NCBI GenBank assembly: GCA_021234155.1
Contig: JAJEKV010000032.1
Coordinates: 3,415,835-3,479,834 of the forward strand
Reading direction: 5' to 3'
Length of the DNA stretch: 64,000 nucleotides
Origin: Isoetes taiwanensis
Lineage: Eukaryota > Streptophyta > Lycopodiopsida > Isoetales > Isoetaceae
In this document: positions 36,840 to 47,351 of the stretch, in pieces
Layout of the letters: every line of letters begins with the position of its first letter
How positions within the stretch are numbered: the first letter of the stretch is position 1
Made by a program: the position numbers and the translations under genes
The notes under the pieces: model-generated
Told to the model about the DNA's origin: nothing
The model's input: only the letters and a program-made list of their open reading frames with translations
The model's database searches: none

Positions 36840-39140
36840 ATCTTTGAGACTTGTATATTCGGAAGCTATCAAATAGCCAATTTCATCCTGCTATATCATT
36901 GATTTCCGACATTTTCCGTAATCATCATTCTCTTTCCTGGTTTGCTCCATGTGTTGTACTGCTCATTTCTACATGGTTCAATTTCATCTTTTTTCGAGTG
37001 GGCTGCTGCTACCCTCCAAAGCATGGTGAGATAATCACTGTAGTTTGAGCATTCACTTCATTAAAGAAGCTTTTATTGACCGGTATAAACCTTCTAACTC
37101 CAAGCAGAAAGTGCATCTACTTCAGCAAGCATAATCGGGTAGGATTCCGGCAGATCTAATGCCGAAGTTCTCTTTTATAGCGGATTTTGAATCGCTTCAA
37201 TCTTGCTTCTATAGCTTGGCCGATCTCACCCCGATTGCTAACCGTGATGCCATTCAATCAATCAGATTTACATAGTGTTTCGAAGAGAAGCTTCTTCAAA
37301 TTCCTACCAAGGAGTGATGCCTTTATTGCATTTAGCTAGCATGCTATATAATGCTCAAAACTCTTCTAATAATGCAGATTTTCCTTTTAACCAGAAGTTA
37401 GATGCCACGTCAATCCCCAAATATTTATAATGAATTCTCAATCAGCTTCTAGTAGCTCTCCTCAGAGGGTGAAATCGCCTTCAGGAGCCAAAGACCATAT
37501 AATTTGACTCTCACAAATTTATGGTCATCTTCTTTGCCGCATTAAAAGTCTCAAGGATTGAGATACTTTGCAATGTTTTTTCTTGCTGGCAATTAGAACT
37601 ACATCATCGGCATAGAGTAGGAGCTGAAGAATGTAGTCAGCCAGCTTTTATTCCTCGCTAGTGATCTCTCACAGAGCTAATCATCTAGTTCATCAATATA
37701 AATGCCAAATAGAGGGGATAAAGGCATCCCCGCTTTTAATTCTATTGTGCTCTTCAAAACTGAATTGCTCTCTCGAAATTGTTATCAACTTCAAAGATAT
37801 AGTTGGGATACCGCCTCTAATTTCTTTGGGGACTGCAAGAAACAATCACCAAGGCTCCTATTTGAATCAGATCAAACGCCTCTTCTAGAAAAGCTTCTCA
37901 CGAATGCTAGATACAGGAGGACCTGCTTTAGCTTTCTCAATCATACCGGAGTGTGAGGATGATCAAGGGGTGTTATGATCACATCCAATCAGCTCTGCAT
38001 TGTGAATCCAGCCTCTCCGCTTTGTTCTCGCCTACCGCTAAGCCGGAGCCAAGAAGACTACCTAACTTCTTTGAGAAAATGCCTAATAAGAATTGTTCTA
38101 TAATTGCTGCCACTTGTGATTTCCTCCTTTATGATCGTAATGGCTTGAGTTTCCAACGGAGGTAGTCCCCGGTGAGGCACAAGTTCGAAGAATCATAAGA
38201 TTTCGTGAGTCTTCTCCGCCCCACTTTAGGAGCTCCATGCACAAACCGGCCAAGATCCTGGAGCCTTATTAGTTTGCTAATTTGAAGGTGGCATAGTTCT
38301 ACTGCGAACAATAAAGAGGGGTTACGTGATGGAGCCATAATAGGTACGCCGGTATTTCTTCCCTTTCATAAATATCCTTGACTAATTTTAGCGAGCATCA
38401 TTATCAAGGCTATTATGTGTATAGCTATCTTTAAGCATGTTCCAACCGCTTAGGCTCTTTTAGAAGCTGACCGTGATAATGCCCTTTGTCTTGGTAAAAG
38501 AAGGTATGCTTGTTCTTTATGATGCTTATACCATGCGTGCTTGTACACAGCTATGATGCGCTTGCTTCGGAAAGCATCTTGAGATCTTGCAAGATCCCAC
38601 CAAGAGTTGTGGCAAATGCCTCCTGCATTTTCGTGAGACCAAAAGTTCCGTTTCTAAAGATTCAATATGCTCTGGAGAAGCTTTGCATCTTTTTCTATTT
38701 CACTGACTATCAGATTCAGAAGCAAATTCCTCTCCGTGATGCTCTCTATACTTGACATGATGCTCATAATCTACCTTTTGATCCTTGTGCGAATTTCGGC
38801 CTGCTTCAATGTTTTAGTATGTACTAAATATCATGTGCAAGGGTGCATGGTCGATTCGCATAAGATCTCCTATAAAGAAATCCTCGATCCGGTCTTTTTG
38901 CTTTGGAAGAAAAGATAATCAATAGGAACTTGCACTGTGGTGGTTCTCGTAGAATTTGCCCATTGTGATTGAAGGGCCGAACTCCACTATATTTTGAGTT
39001 GGCGTGATGATGGTATAACTCTGTCAGCTTTTGTCCCCTATCCTTTGAAATTTTGATCTCAATAAATTCTCGTACAATGGGTCTTCGATCTCATCCAAAT
39101 GTAAATTTGTAAGATTTTCAAAAAACACATGCTTGTTGGT
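36840..39140 (-). mobile_element. LINE with APE endonuclease and reverse transcriptase (LINE 2)
   Basis: On the minus strand the endonuclease end is seen as SIDYLFF and SKKTGSR near 38930-38890, then DLMRIDHAPLHMIF near 38865-38823 (consensus SDHAPL). The reverse transcriptase contains GMPLSPLFGIYIDELDD at about 37733-37680 (consensus G-x-x-QGCPLSP-x-LFG-x-YID). The catalytic box is LLLYADDVVLIASKK at 37624-37580, with both aspartates intact, and YKYLGIDVASNFWLKG follows at about 37436-37390. Downstream, SYPIMLAEVDA near 37150-37120 fits the C-terminal region. Frameshifts occur between motifs, so the copy is dead but better preserved than the LINE at 15-22 kb. The 3' end and poly(A) tail were not identified. 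Confidence 0.85.
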
Positions 39141-40449
39141 TGCACTTAAGTCCCTATAACAAAGATTTTAATTTGAGATGAGTAATCCGTAATATCCATG
39201 CATAGGCTCTCAAACGGTACTATTATCCTTGTCATGGTCCGTTGTTTGTAACTGGAGGATTCAGGGCAAGTAGCATGGCAAAGAATATGTCCACTCACTG
39301 AAGTTTAACCCATATGTATTGGTTTTGGTCCTTCTTCAAGATTTGCCATCAAATGCCGAAGTTGACTCAGCAAAGCAATACCTCCATGGCCACTTAATTC
39401 GCTCGGGTTTTTTATCATTTTCAACATGTCCTAACAAATTTCAAAACCAAGTAAGGTCCGAAGAGAGCTGCAGGGCTTTAGGGTGCCAAGCTTCAGAAGC
39501 ATATTAGATTTGATGTTCCCAAATAGCAAAAGTATATTCCAAATTTTAGCTCAGATGTTCTGCAGGTTCCACAAACCCATCCTCAAGGCCCCTATTTCCT
39601 ATTTCGTGCTTCATTTGTGGGATTATGGCTTTACTCCTTTTATCAAGATATGCCACCAATCCTTCTTCCCTTGCGCTTTCACCTTTGCCCATCTCAGCCT
39701 CTATCTCCCTTGTCCCTCGAGAGGAAGATCGAGATCTAACCCCAAACCTTTTCACTTTGAGAAGCTCTCGCTTATACATGACTCTATCTCTCTTCTTCCT
39801 TGTTCTAAATCCCACCAAAATAATTTTGATATATCGTCCAGCTCTCTTTAGCCTGTGGTACGGGATGTGTATAGAGGACTCATGTAACCCTCATAGTGGT
39901 AGCAGAAATTCCTAACCTCATTGATGTCTTCTCTCCATCAATCCTGGAGGCCGTAGGATTTTCAGTTTCTTGCTCGTGTTTCCTTGGTCTAGTTGTTCAA
40001 GAGATCTCTGCGATTTCTACCCTGCTTCTTTGACCTCAAAGATGATGAATTTTTCTAACTGCTTCTTTAGTAGATTCCGCTTACTAAGGAAGCAAGCTTG
40101 ATTTCTAAAGTCATGGATCCTGCGGCTCGGAACGCGTCCGCGATCGTAGGATAATTTCCGATCAGCTTCAATTTTGGCCATATCAGTTGGCCGCTTCTTT
40201 GATGCCCAATTTCCGACCTCAAAGTACATTACCTCGCTTCAATTCCAAGATCACAGATAAGATGAGTCGTATCTCCCTTATACTCCATAGCTTTCTCTTG
40301 GGCGGCATAACAATGTTTCCTGAGGCCTAAACCCATACAAAGATATGAATAAATTTCCAAAAAATAATAATATCGGTACATTTTCTCGCAACGTTTTACA
40401 TCCGAGTTTTTCTCAATGTCTCTCCCTTGTAACCCTTCAAGCATCAAAT
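39141..40449 (-). other. Possible ORF1 region of LINE 2
   Basis: Minus-strand open frames of 72 codons (40447-40229), 70 codons (40229-40017) and 90 codons (39818-39546) lie directly upstream of the LINE 2 endonuclease. They are rich in Lys/Arg. The first two meet at a TAATG stop-start overlap. Position and basic composition suggest a LINE ORF1, but no CCHC knuckle or RRM was recognised. Confidence 0.3.
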
Positions 40450-41007
40450 TGAAGAAAATTTCTGTTTAGATATCTCTGTGGAACTGACGAAACATTTTAA
40501 ATCACTTTTCAACTGGCTAAATTCAATGCCATTAGAGAATAAATGTATTAACCATTACACCAATGCTACAAGAAAGTCAAATTTCTTTTCACACACGATT
40601 ATTCAAATCAAATATCGAGCCCAAGCACTGCGAATCCGCTCTCGGTGGTTCGGATCAACCACACAAATCCGTTTGTACTTATTAGCTTTATAATAATCAC
40701 CCAAGATATTCAAGCCGGACCGATCCGAGCAGTCTTCGTACGATCTTTCCCTTTCCACTTCATAATTTTCGCTCCATTTCATCTAACCACGCTTTCTAAT
40801 CAGTTGGTTCAGATTAGAATAAGGTCAACATTTCATATAATAAATTTTCTCCTTCAAAATTTAATTAGGTTAATACTACTATAGCTTAACCATTAACCAA
40901 AGCTTAGGTTCAATGGTTTTTCAAGCATATTCATTCTTCAAATAACATCACTCATATGTTCGACTTCAAGCATATGCCAACTGCTTAAAATAAATATTAC
41001 ATGATCA
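40450..41007 (-). repeat. Putative 3' LTR of the copia element
   Basis: It begins on the minus strand with TGATCATG at 41007, right after a purine tract (41027-41006, read GGGGGGAATGAAAGAAAAA). This follows the end of the copia RNase H region, where a 3' LTR is expected. No second copy was found for comparison, so the far end is a guess. Confidence 0.4.
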
Positions 41008-42720
41008 TTTTTCTTTCATTCCCCCCTTCATGTAATATTTCTCTGTTTTTGCACTGCATCAATTTTGTCAACTCTTCAAACCTGTATATTGGTAATGCTT
41101 TAATCATGATATCTGCTATCTGCTCCACAGTATTTATATAGGTCAAATGTATTAGATTTTTTACTTACAACATCCCTTATGAAATGAATCTCCATCTCTA
41201 TATGTTTCGATCTTTCATGCAACACTGGATTTTTAGACATTGCTATGCAACTGGTACTCATCACAAAATAATATAGTAGGCTTATCCGGATTAAACTCCA
41301 ACTCATGGATTAATCTTCTTTCCCAGATAATTTCCTTTGTTGCCAAGGTTGCTGAATTATCCTCGTACCGTGACTTGAGAGCAACACTGCTCTTGTTTTT
41401 GCATTTCCATGCCAATACAGAGCACCATCTAATAATAATATCAAATATCCTAATGTCGTATTTCTTTGTCCAGATTCCACCTAATCAATCACGTAATATG
41501 CTTTCATATTAAATCGCCAGAGTTGTGCTACAATTCCAAAGTCCATGGTCTCCCTTTTAAATATCCTCCCAAAATTTTTGCCAGAATCAATGAGCCTTTT
41601 CCCTTGATTATATTTGTACCCAATCGAGTATATCCACTGCAAAAGATAAGGTCGTGCCTAGTAAACCTGCAAAGAGGATACAATAAACAACCTATTAAAG
41701 ATCCGTATAAATGCTTCAATTTGGTTCTCGGCTCTTCATTTTGTAATACACAGAGTTCGTGAGATTCTAAAAGGCAGGTGAATTTGCAATGTGTAAATCT
41801 CTCAACCATATTCTCTAATATGCATTCTTTGGTTTGTTCCCTGCCCTGCACTTCTATACCTAGAAAAACTTTTCAACTCCCAAGATCCGCTATTTGAAAC
41901 TCTTGTTCAAAATATATTTGCAGCTGATTGAGAACCTTGTTTCTTTGCAATCATAAATATTGTCATCACTTATAAAGCCCAATAATACACCTTACCATCT
42001 CTCAGTCTAAACCTCGTGATAAATTTCCCATCATAGTCCAATTTTTCAACTCCTGCTTTTAGCGTATAATTATCCATACATTTTGAAATTGCCCTTCGTG
42101 ATTGTTTTAAACCGCTAATCGCTATTTTTAATTTCCAAACTTTCCCATCTCCTGCTTCAAACCCCAAAAGTTTGTTTAAAACAAATTCTTCCTCAAGCTG
42201 CTGCATTCAAAAGGTTGTACCGACATCCATGGATGTATTTCTCGCCTCGACAGTTTTGCTAAATTTTGATCCCTGAGCTTTTGCAACAATATCTCAATAG
42301 TCGCTTTTTCAAAAAGATATGGGACGAAGCTACTTTGGCCTAAGTGAAAACCGGTCATTATCATGCACATAAATCCCCACCTTTGGCACTGTGGCCCAAG
42401 CTTATTTGCTTGCTTCCATTGCCGTAGGAACAAACTTGTAGCTATTGTATCAATTCAAGACGTGGGTCCCTGCCAAAGCAATGGATGTAGATGGGAGCTA
42501 ACAACGTCGGTGAAGCTGGTGACTATGTGCCTGCTGCTGCTGTGCTATTGAAGATGAAAGCCATATTCTTCCTCGGGAAGGCTCCCGCTTTGAGATAGTC
42601 CGAATCATTTTTGACCTTAGCATTCCATTCCACGCTCTCCATAAACTTCTCGTAGCACCACCTATGTAATACGACTTGGCATTATACATACTCTTGAGTG
42701 CCCTAGATATCGCCTTCAAT
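41008..42720 (-). mobile_element. Ty1/copia reverse transcriptase and RNase H remnant
   Basis: Minus-strand pieces follow copia order. ATIEILLQKLRDQNLA lies near 42330 (usual ATIR-x-LL...). MQQLEEEFVLNK is near 42206 (usual MQQPEGF), then VWKLKIAISGLKQS near 42150-42100 (usual KAL-YGLKQSPR). RLRDGKVYYWAL is near 42010-41970, just before the YVDD site, which is not readable. LKHLYGSLIGCLLY falls near 41720-41680. RNase H motifs include TKEIIWERRLIHELEF near 41340-41290 and KNPVLHERSKHIEMEIHF at about 41240-41185, the hallmark of copia RNase H. Adjacent pieces lie in different frames. Integrase and Gag are not visible, so the copy is truncated or decayed at its 5' side. Confidence 0.85.
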
Positions 42721-44405
42721 TACCGAAAGCCCTCAAGAGTCATTATCTCCTCGCATTGTCAGTATCACTCATTATCAGCAGTTTTTCCCTTGGAAAACCT
42801 TCGAGGCAGTGGGTTTTTAATCCTAGTAGTAATTGATTGTATTAGCTCATTTGTATGGGTCCAAGGACTTATCGGTTCCTGCGGATCGCTAAAAAAATCT
42901 ATTCTATTCTATTCAAGGTCACATAAGTTTGTAATTGCAAGAAGTATTCTTAGACTGTTTATTTTAACCAAAGAGATGCTTTCTATCTGTTATGTTTTGC
43001 ACGTAACATATGCCGGAGAGATTTAAGTTTTTATGTATAAAATGTTTGGACCATTTTGATTTTTCTGGTTCTCTATGTTTTTTTGTTGTCAAACGTGCTC
43101 ACTCTATTTTTCGAAAATATCTTATTTACAGCAGATAACAGTATGGACGCCAACTTTCTTAGTTTTTAAATAAGCATGCATAGTCCTACCTATTGAGAAT
43201 GAAAATGATTTGGCATTGTGCATTATATGTCTTATGTTATTATCCCATAATTTGGCATTGGAAAATCTGAAGATTTTGGCATTAAATGCTTTTGGCATTT
43301 AAATGCTCTTGCCTTTTTATGTCTACTAGAGGAGCACATAAACCATGTTGAACCGTATCTACGACATTTATTCTGTGCATATAAGTTGATATGCGGCCTT
43401 TTTCACTTTGTGTTTTTTTGCTTGTGACAAAATTTTCATGGGATCAGAACTTAATGGAGGCATTTAATATTAAAATTCCAAGGTTCATGGAACCGAAGCC
43501 AGGTGGCAGCAGAGATTGTGGCGTGGAAGCAACTAAAACACGATATTTTTTGAGGTTGTCACGAACTTTACCCCCTTCAAAGATATGGTTTAAAAGAGGG
43601 AACAAACGAAGGCGTGAATGGATGATCTAACTTTGAAAGATAAGCCACAACTTTTCAATTTATTTCATGTATCTATCAAATACCAATTTTAGTAGAAGCA
43701 CAATTGAAAGACGTCTGATTTGCATATCCTTCACGTCCAAGAGATTGGGTTCTTCAGGCGAGTTAACATCTCGTTTAATTGGAAATGATGTACCTACGTT
43801 TTTCACCATCAAAGGATGGCATGGTCTTCATTTCCAAATTAGAGCTGCATAATTTATTCTTTGCTTTTAAGTTTTAAATCTCCTCTTAAGTTTTCTCTCA
43901 AATAGCTTTTGATCTCTTTCTAAACAGGTCTGATCTCTCGTATTGCAGAGAATCAGATTATCCATTTTAAATGTACAATCTGTATAGCTTGCATAAATTA
44001 GATCATTTAGCCTTTATTTTTACACAATTTATTTTATCTCTATTGATCAGCGTAATTCATTTACCTCTGTTGATCTCCTATAGCTGAAAAGTTATTTTAG
44101 AGATTTGTAATTTTTTGTGGTAGGCAAAATGGCAATATCAAGGTTCAAATCCATGGGCCCAACATTCTACCACTCAATAGGTTTCTTTGTGTTCGAATCC
44201 CAAGATAATACATCCGCAGTCATAGGCATTTGACCTAGATTATTGATTATGCTCTGTACAATCTCCATAGCATGAGCTGAGTCGTAACATCTGCTGACAT
44301 AAATGGGGCTCGATGAACGGATGAGGCGCTTTACATGGATCTAAAATGTTGTCTTAAGACCACATGGATAATGGTCAGAATACTTATTCAGCTTGTTCAT
44401 GGCCT
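42721..44405. other. Unassigned sequence with short TTGGCATT repeats
   Basis: TTGGCAT recurs several times between about 43210 and 43305 in a low-complexity patch. Open frames on the plus strand (42676-43026, 43391-43630) have no family signature. Two tRNA-like B-box motifs near 44141 and 44190 were noticed but do not fold convincingly. Confidence 0.35.
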
Positions 44406-45077
44406 CTAGTTGTGCACCCTATCCTGTTCATTCTCAAACTCTGAAGCCTCTATGCCCTCGACAACTGCAGGTTGAACATCTTTTCCTAGATCCAAAACCC
44501 TCGTAGAAGCTTTCAAGTCAGCTAATTCTCTAGCTGGCAACAGATAATGACTTGGAGTAGGTTTATTGAGCATGCCTCTATGCACGGCTGTAACCCCGTG
44601 GCATATAGATATTGGTGTAACTACTACATTGCTGGGCCAACCATACTTAAAGCATGTCCTACTGATCACATCCATCTTCATAAAAGTATCTTTGTATGCA
44701 GTTGCTCAACAATGAGTAAGTCTGAGCAGATCCTTCTTCTGCTTACGTGTGCTATCCAAGAGCAATTTGCAGTTGGTATCGTCCCCTTCCTCACAGGAGA
44801 TTATGATCCCTTGTTTGGTCATCTTGTCCATTTCTTTTTTCCTAGAGAAGAGTGTTAAGTCCAGCTTGCCATTTGTCTTGAAGAGGTAAACGAACCACTC
44901 GACACCCTCATCCATTTCTTCTTCAGAGCATGGAATTTCATTGGTTGCTATAAGAATAGGCCCTTCATCATCTAAGATAAAATCATATGGTGTCACATCC
45001 GAGTCATCTACCCTTGGCTCCGTACCAAGAATAGACCCGAAATTAGCTGCAAAACAAATAGAAACATGATTTAACAA
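44406..45077 (-). pseudogene. Two adjacent open frames of unknown function
   Basis: Minus-strand frames of 123 codons (45077-44706) and 91 codons (44681-44406) follow one another with a 24-bp gap. The first is acidic with PCSEEEMDEGVEWF, and the second has CFKYGWPSNVVVTP. They may be exons or a frameshifted single gene. They end where the plus-strand family at 45.6 kb begins, on the other strand. No family was recognised. Confidence 0.3.
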
Positions 45078-45390
45078 ACTTTTTTGAACATGAGATCATG
45101 CTTGACATGAATTTAAAGCTCAGATTAGTTCAATTCACGTTTGATGTGTTCCTAACTCCTTTTGTATACACTTCATACATGCCTTTACTACACATTGATT
45201 CCAGTTTATCTATAGACAAGGTGATTCATGCTAAGTGTAGATCCATATCCTTATTAAACACTACTATCTCTAGTTGTTCCTTCACTACACACACCTCCAG
45301 TTCACGCTGGGCGTGTACCCCTCTGCTTAAAACTACAGAAAACCATACTCGTTTCTATACAAAAGCTAATTTACTACAGTAAGATGTTAT

Positions 45391-45485
45391 GCTTTTAATA
45401 TTAAAAGCACGCGTTAAATCAATGCAATTCGCAACTGGCATGCTTTCTGCACAGCGTAAAACATGCCAGACGCGAATTGCTTTGA
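45391..45485. repeat. Perfect palindrome followed by an imperfect hairpin
   Basis: GCTTTTAATATTAAAAGC (45391-45408) is a perfect 18-bp palindrome. Immediately after it, 24-base arms at 45419-45442 and 45462-45485 are inverted repeats matching at 21 of 24 positions around a 19-base loop. The motif TTTAAAAGCAC recurs at about 45487 and 45518 with GCGTGAATTGC or GGCATGAATT between, so the unit has also been duplicated directly. Confidence 0.75.
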
Positions 45486-45616
45486 TTTAAAAGCACGTCT
45501 AGCGTGAATTGCGTTAATTTAAAAGCACACTTGGCATGAATTTAGTTGTCTAGAATCGTAAATAGAATACGTGCATGGCGTGATCTCACTAACTTAGTAG
45601 CATCACCTAAACACGC

Positions 45617-46901
45617 TTGGCATGTTTCTGTTCTAAGATACTGATCCCATTTTCTGATCATTGTAGTCCATACGTGGAGCAACTGCGCCATGCTCGTCAA
45701 CGATGGGTGGAATATGACTACTCATTATCCACCAGACAGAGCGTATCAAAGTTTGAGGCATTCAAGTTGCTAGAGTGGACTCTATCGCAGACTATTATAC
45801 AAGATAAAAAGAAGACTGTAAGAAAATTGAAGAAAAACGGTGTGATAACATCACAGATCCTTCGATAGCACATCCAGTAGGTCAAGTCCAATGGAATCCT
45901 ATAAGATTGTCCTTTGTAAGGAGGCAGTATGGCTCAAGTGGAATGAATTCTGAAATGCTTATGCAAAAAAGAAGCTTCCAAATACCATGGGTAGAGTGCC
46001 TCCTGTTGATGTAAGCATCTTTGACTTGAATGTGACAGAGATGAGAAAGTCTCAGGGGCTAGATGACACTAAGACCATTTGGGTTTTAGACCAGTGCCTG
46101 AAAAAGGTGGCCTTGTACAAGAAAAATGCTTTCGCTTAGGATAGGATATCCTTCATTGAGTGCTGCAGCCATGTGAAGGATGTACATACATGAAGTTAGC
46201 TGTAGGAGCTGAGTTACAAAGGCTATCAGAAGATGTGGCATTATCTGAAATTGGATTATTGGACAAGTATAAAGTCCGTACTAATGATATAAAAAATTAT
46301 GTACTTTGATCAAAGGATTTTCTAAACTGTTGAAAGGCTAAGACTTTGGTCGAGTTGAGAAGAAAAGTGGCCCTTGTGAAGAAAAGTACTGGAAAAAAGA
46401 CATTGTCCGATATTTAGTGTCCATGGGGTACAAAGGTCTCTTACCTGAATTACCTATTTGGTTTAGAAACATGTCACTCTTTGTATTGGGCAGTAGAAGT
46501 GGGAGAGGAGACACAGGGATGAACCAGATGGACTATAACATCTTCTTTACCAATTGTATAGGATTGACAACTGAAAGGTCCTTTGCCATTGTCATCGTAT
46601 GTCCTTCAGGTGACTTACATCTACATGCACTATCTGTTGTCATGATCTAGAGTGCCTGAAAGTTATTAGGGAGGGATGCCTGATATATGATGTTAAGGAT
46701 AATGAGGTGCGGATAGTACGCAAGATGGCACATGTGATTTTCATTATGATAACTATGCTATTAGACGAGGAATATAATAATGCTAAGGCTAAGGGTGACA
46801 ATAGCAGTGCATGGGAATGTTTTCTTCTAGATGACCCAGACTTATCAACAATATTATTTCGTATGGATCAGGATCTGGATCGTGATGAGTCAGAAGAGGA
46901 T
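45617..46901 (+). pseudogene. Unidentified protein family, copy 2, 5' part
   Basis: Plus-strand coding-like sequence in several frames contains YVEQLRHARQRWVEYDYSL (about 45672-45720), a 77-codon frame at 46417-46650 with MNQMDYNIFFTNCIGL, and a frame from 46707 that reads LLDEEYNNAKAKGD and then an Asp/Glu-rich tract. The last frame is interrupted at 46901 by a chromovirus and resumes in the same frame at 51672. The joined region matches the copy at 28215-28520. Function is unknown. Stops and frameshifts upstream show decay in addition to the insertion. Confidence 0.55.
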
Positions 46902-47337
46902 TGTGACGACCATATGGATATTCGTATCATACGAACATTATACTCATATGTAAAAAAGATGGTCGTCATATGGATGCAAAAAGGTAGTTGCACAAGACAA
47001 GGTTTGAACTTGCAACCTTCTAGTTGCAAGTCACACAACCGTACCAAGTGCAATACCAATACTTATTAAAAATATTTTCTCACGTCCTTCTCATATGTGG
47101 GGTTGTTTCCAGAAGGTTCTAGAATATTCTAGAACCTACATGCATGCGCGACACTTGGCTCTGCAACGTCAGTCTTGAGAATTTTAGGCATCTGTCCCAT
47201 GTTCATGCTTTCCTTCGGGCCATTGTACTCTTGATTCTTGTTCATACATTAGATTCTTCATCGATGTTGGCATATTTCCTCCGTATTTCTTGCGTACTTT
47301 TTGAGTACTTTTCTTGTTTTTGCGTAGATTCATGATA
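46902..47337 (+). repeat. 5' LTR of the chromovirus
   Basis: It runs TGTGACGACC...TTCATGATA, 436 bp. Compared with the 3' LTR it keeps the TTGCAACCTTCTAGTTGC tRNA-like block. It lacks about 85 bp between TTGGC and CAACGTCAGTC (around 47160), which in the 3' LTR carries the TATA box and predicted RNA start. Confidence 0.9.
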
Positions 47338-47339
47338 GT

Positions 47340-47351
47340 TTGAACCGGAAT
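47340..47351 (+). promoter_or_regulatory. Predicted self-priming primer-binding site
   Basis: TTGAACCGGAAT starts 2 nt after the 5' LTR. It does not resemble the initiator-Met site (TGGTATCAGAGC) used by the gypsy element at 59128. It is the exact reverse complement of ATTCCGGTTCAA at 51486-51497 in the 3' LTR, as expected if the 5' end of the element's RNA folds back to prime reverse transcription. Confidence 0.6.

Noticed and set aside
44117-44215. tRNA gene or SINE suggested by GGTTCAAATCC and GTTCGAATCCC
   Set aside because: Two B-box-like motifs occur but no matching acceptor stem or D arm could be formed around either.
46868-47059. Open frames across the 5' LTR boundary
   Set aside because: They run from the split gene into the LTR and reflect the insertion, not a gene.
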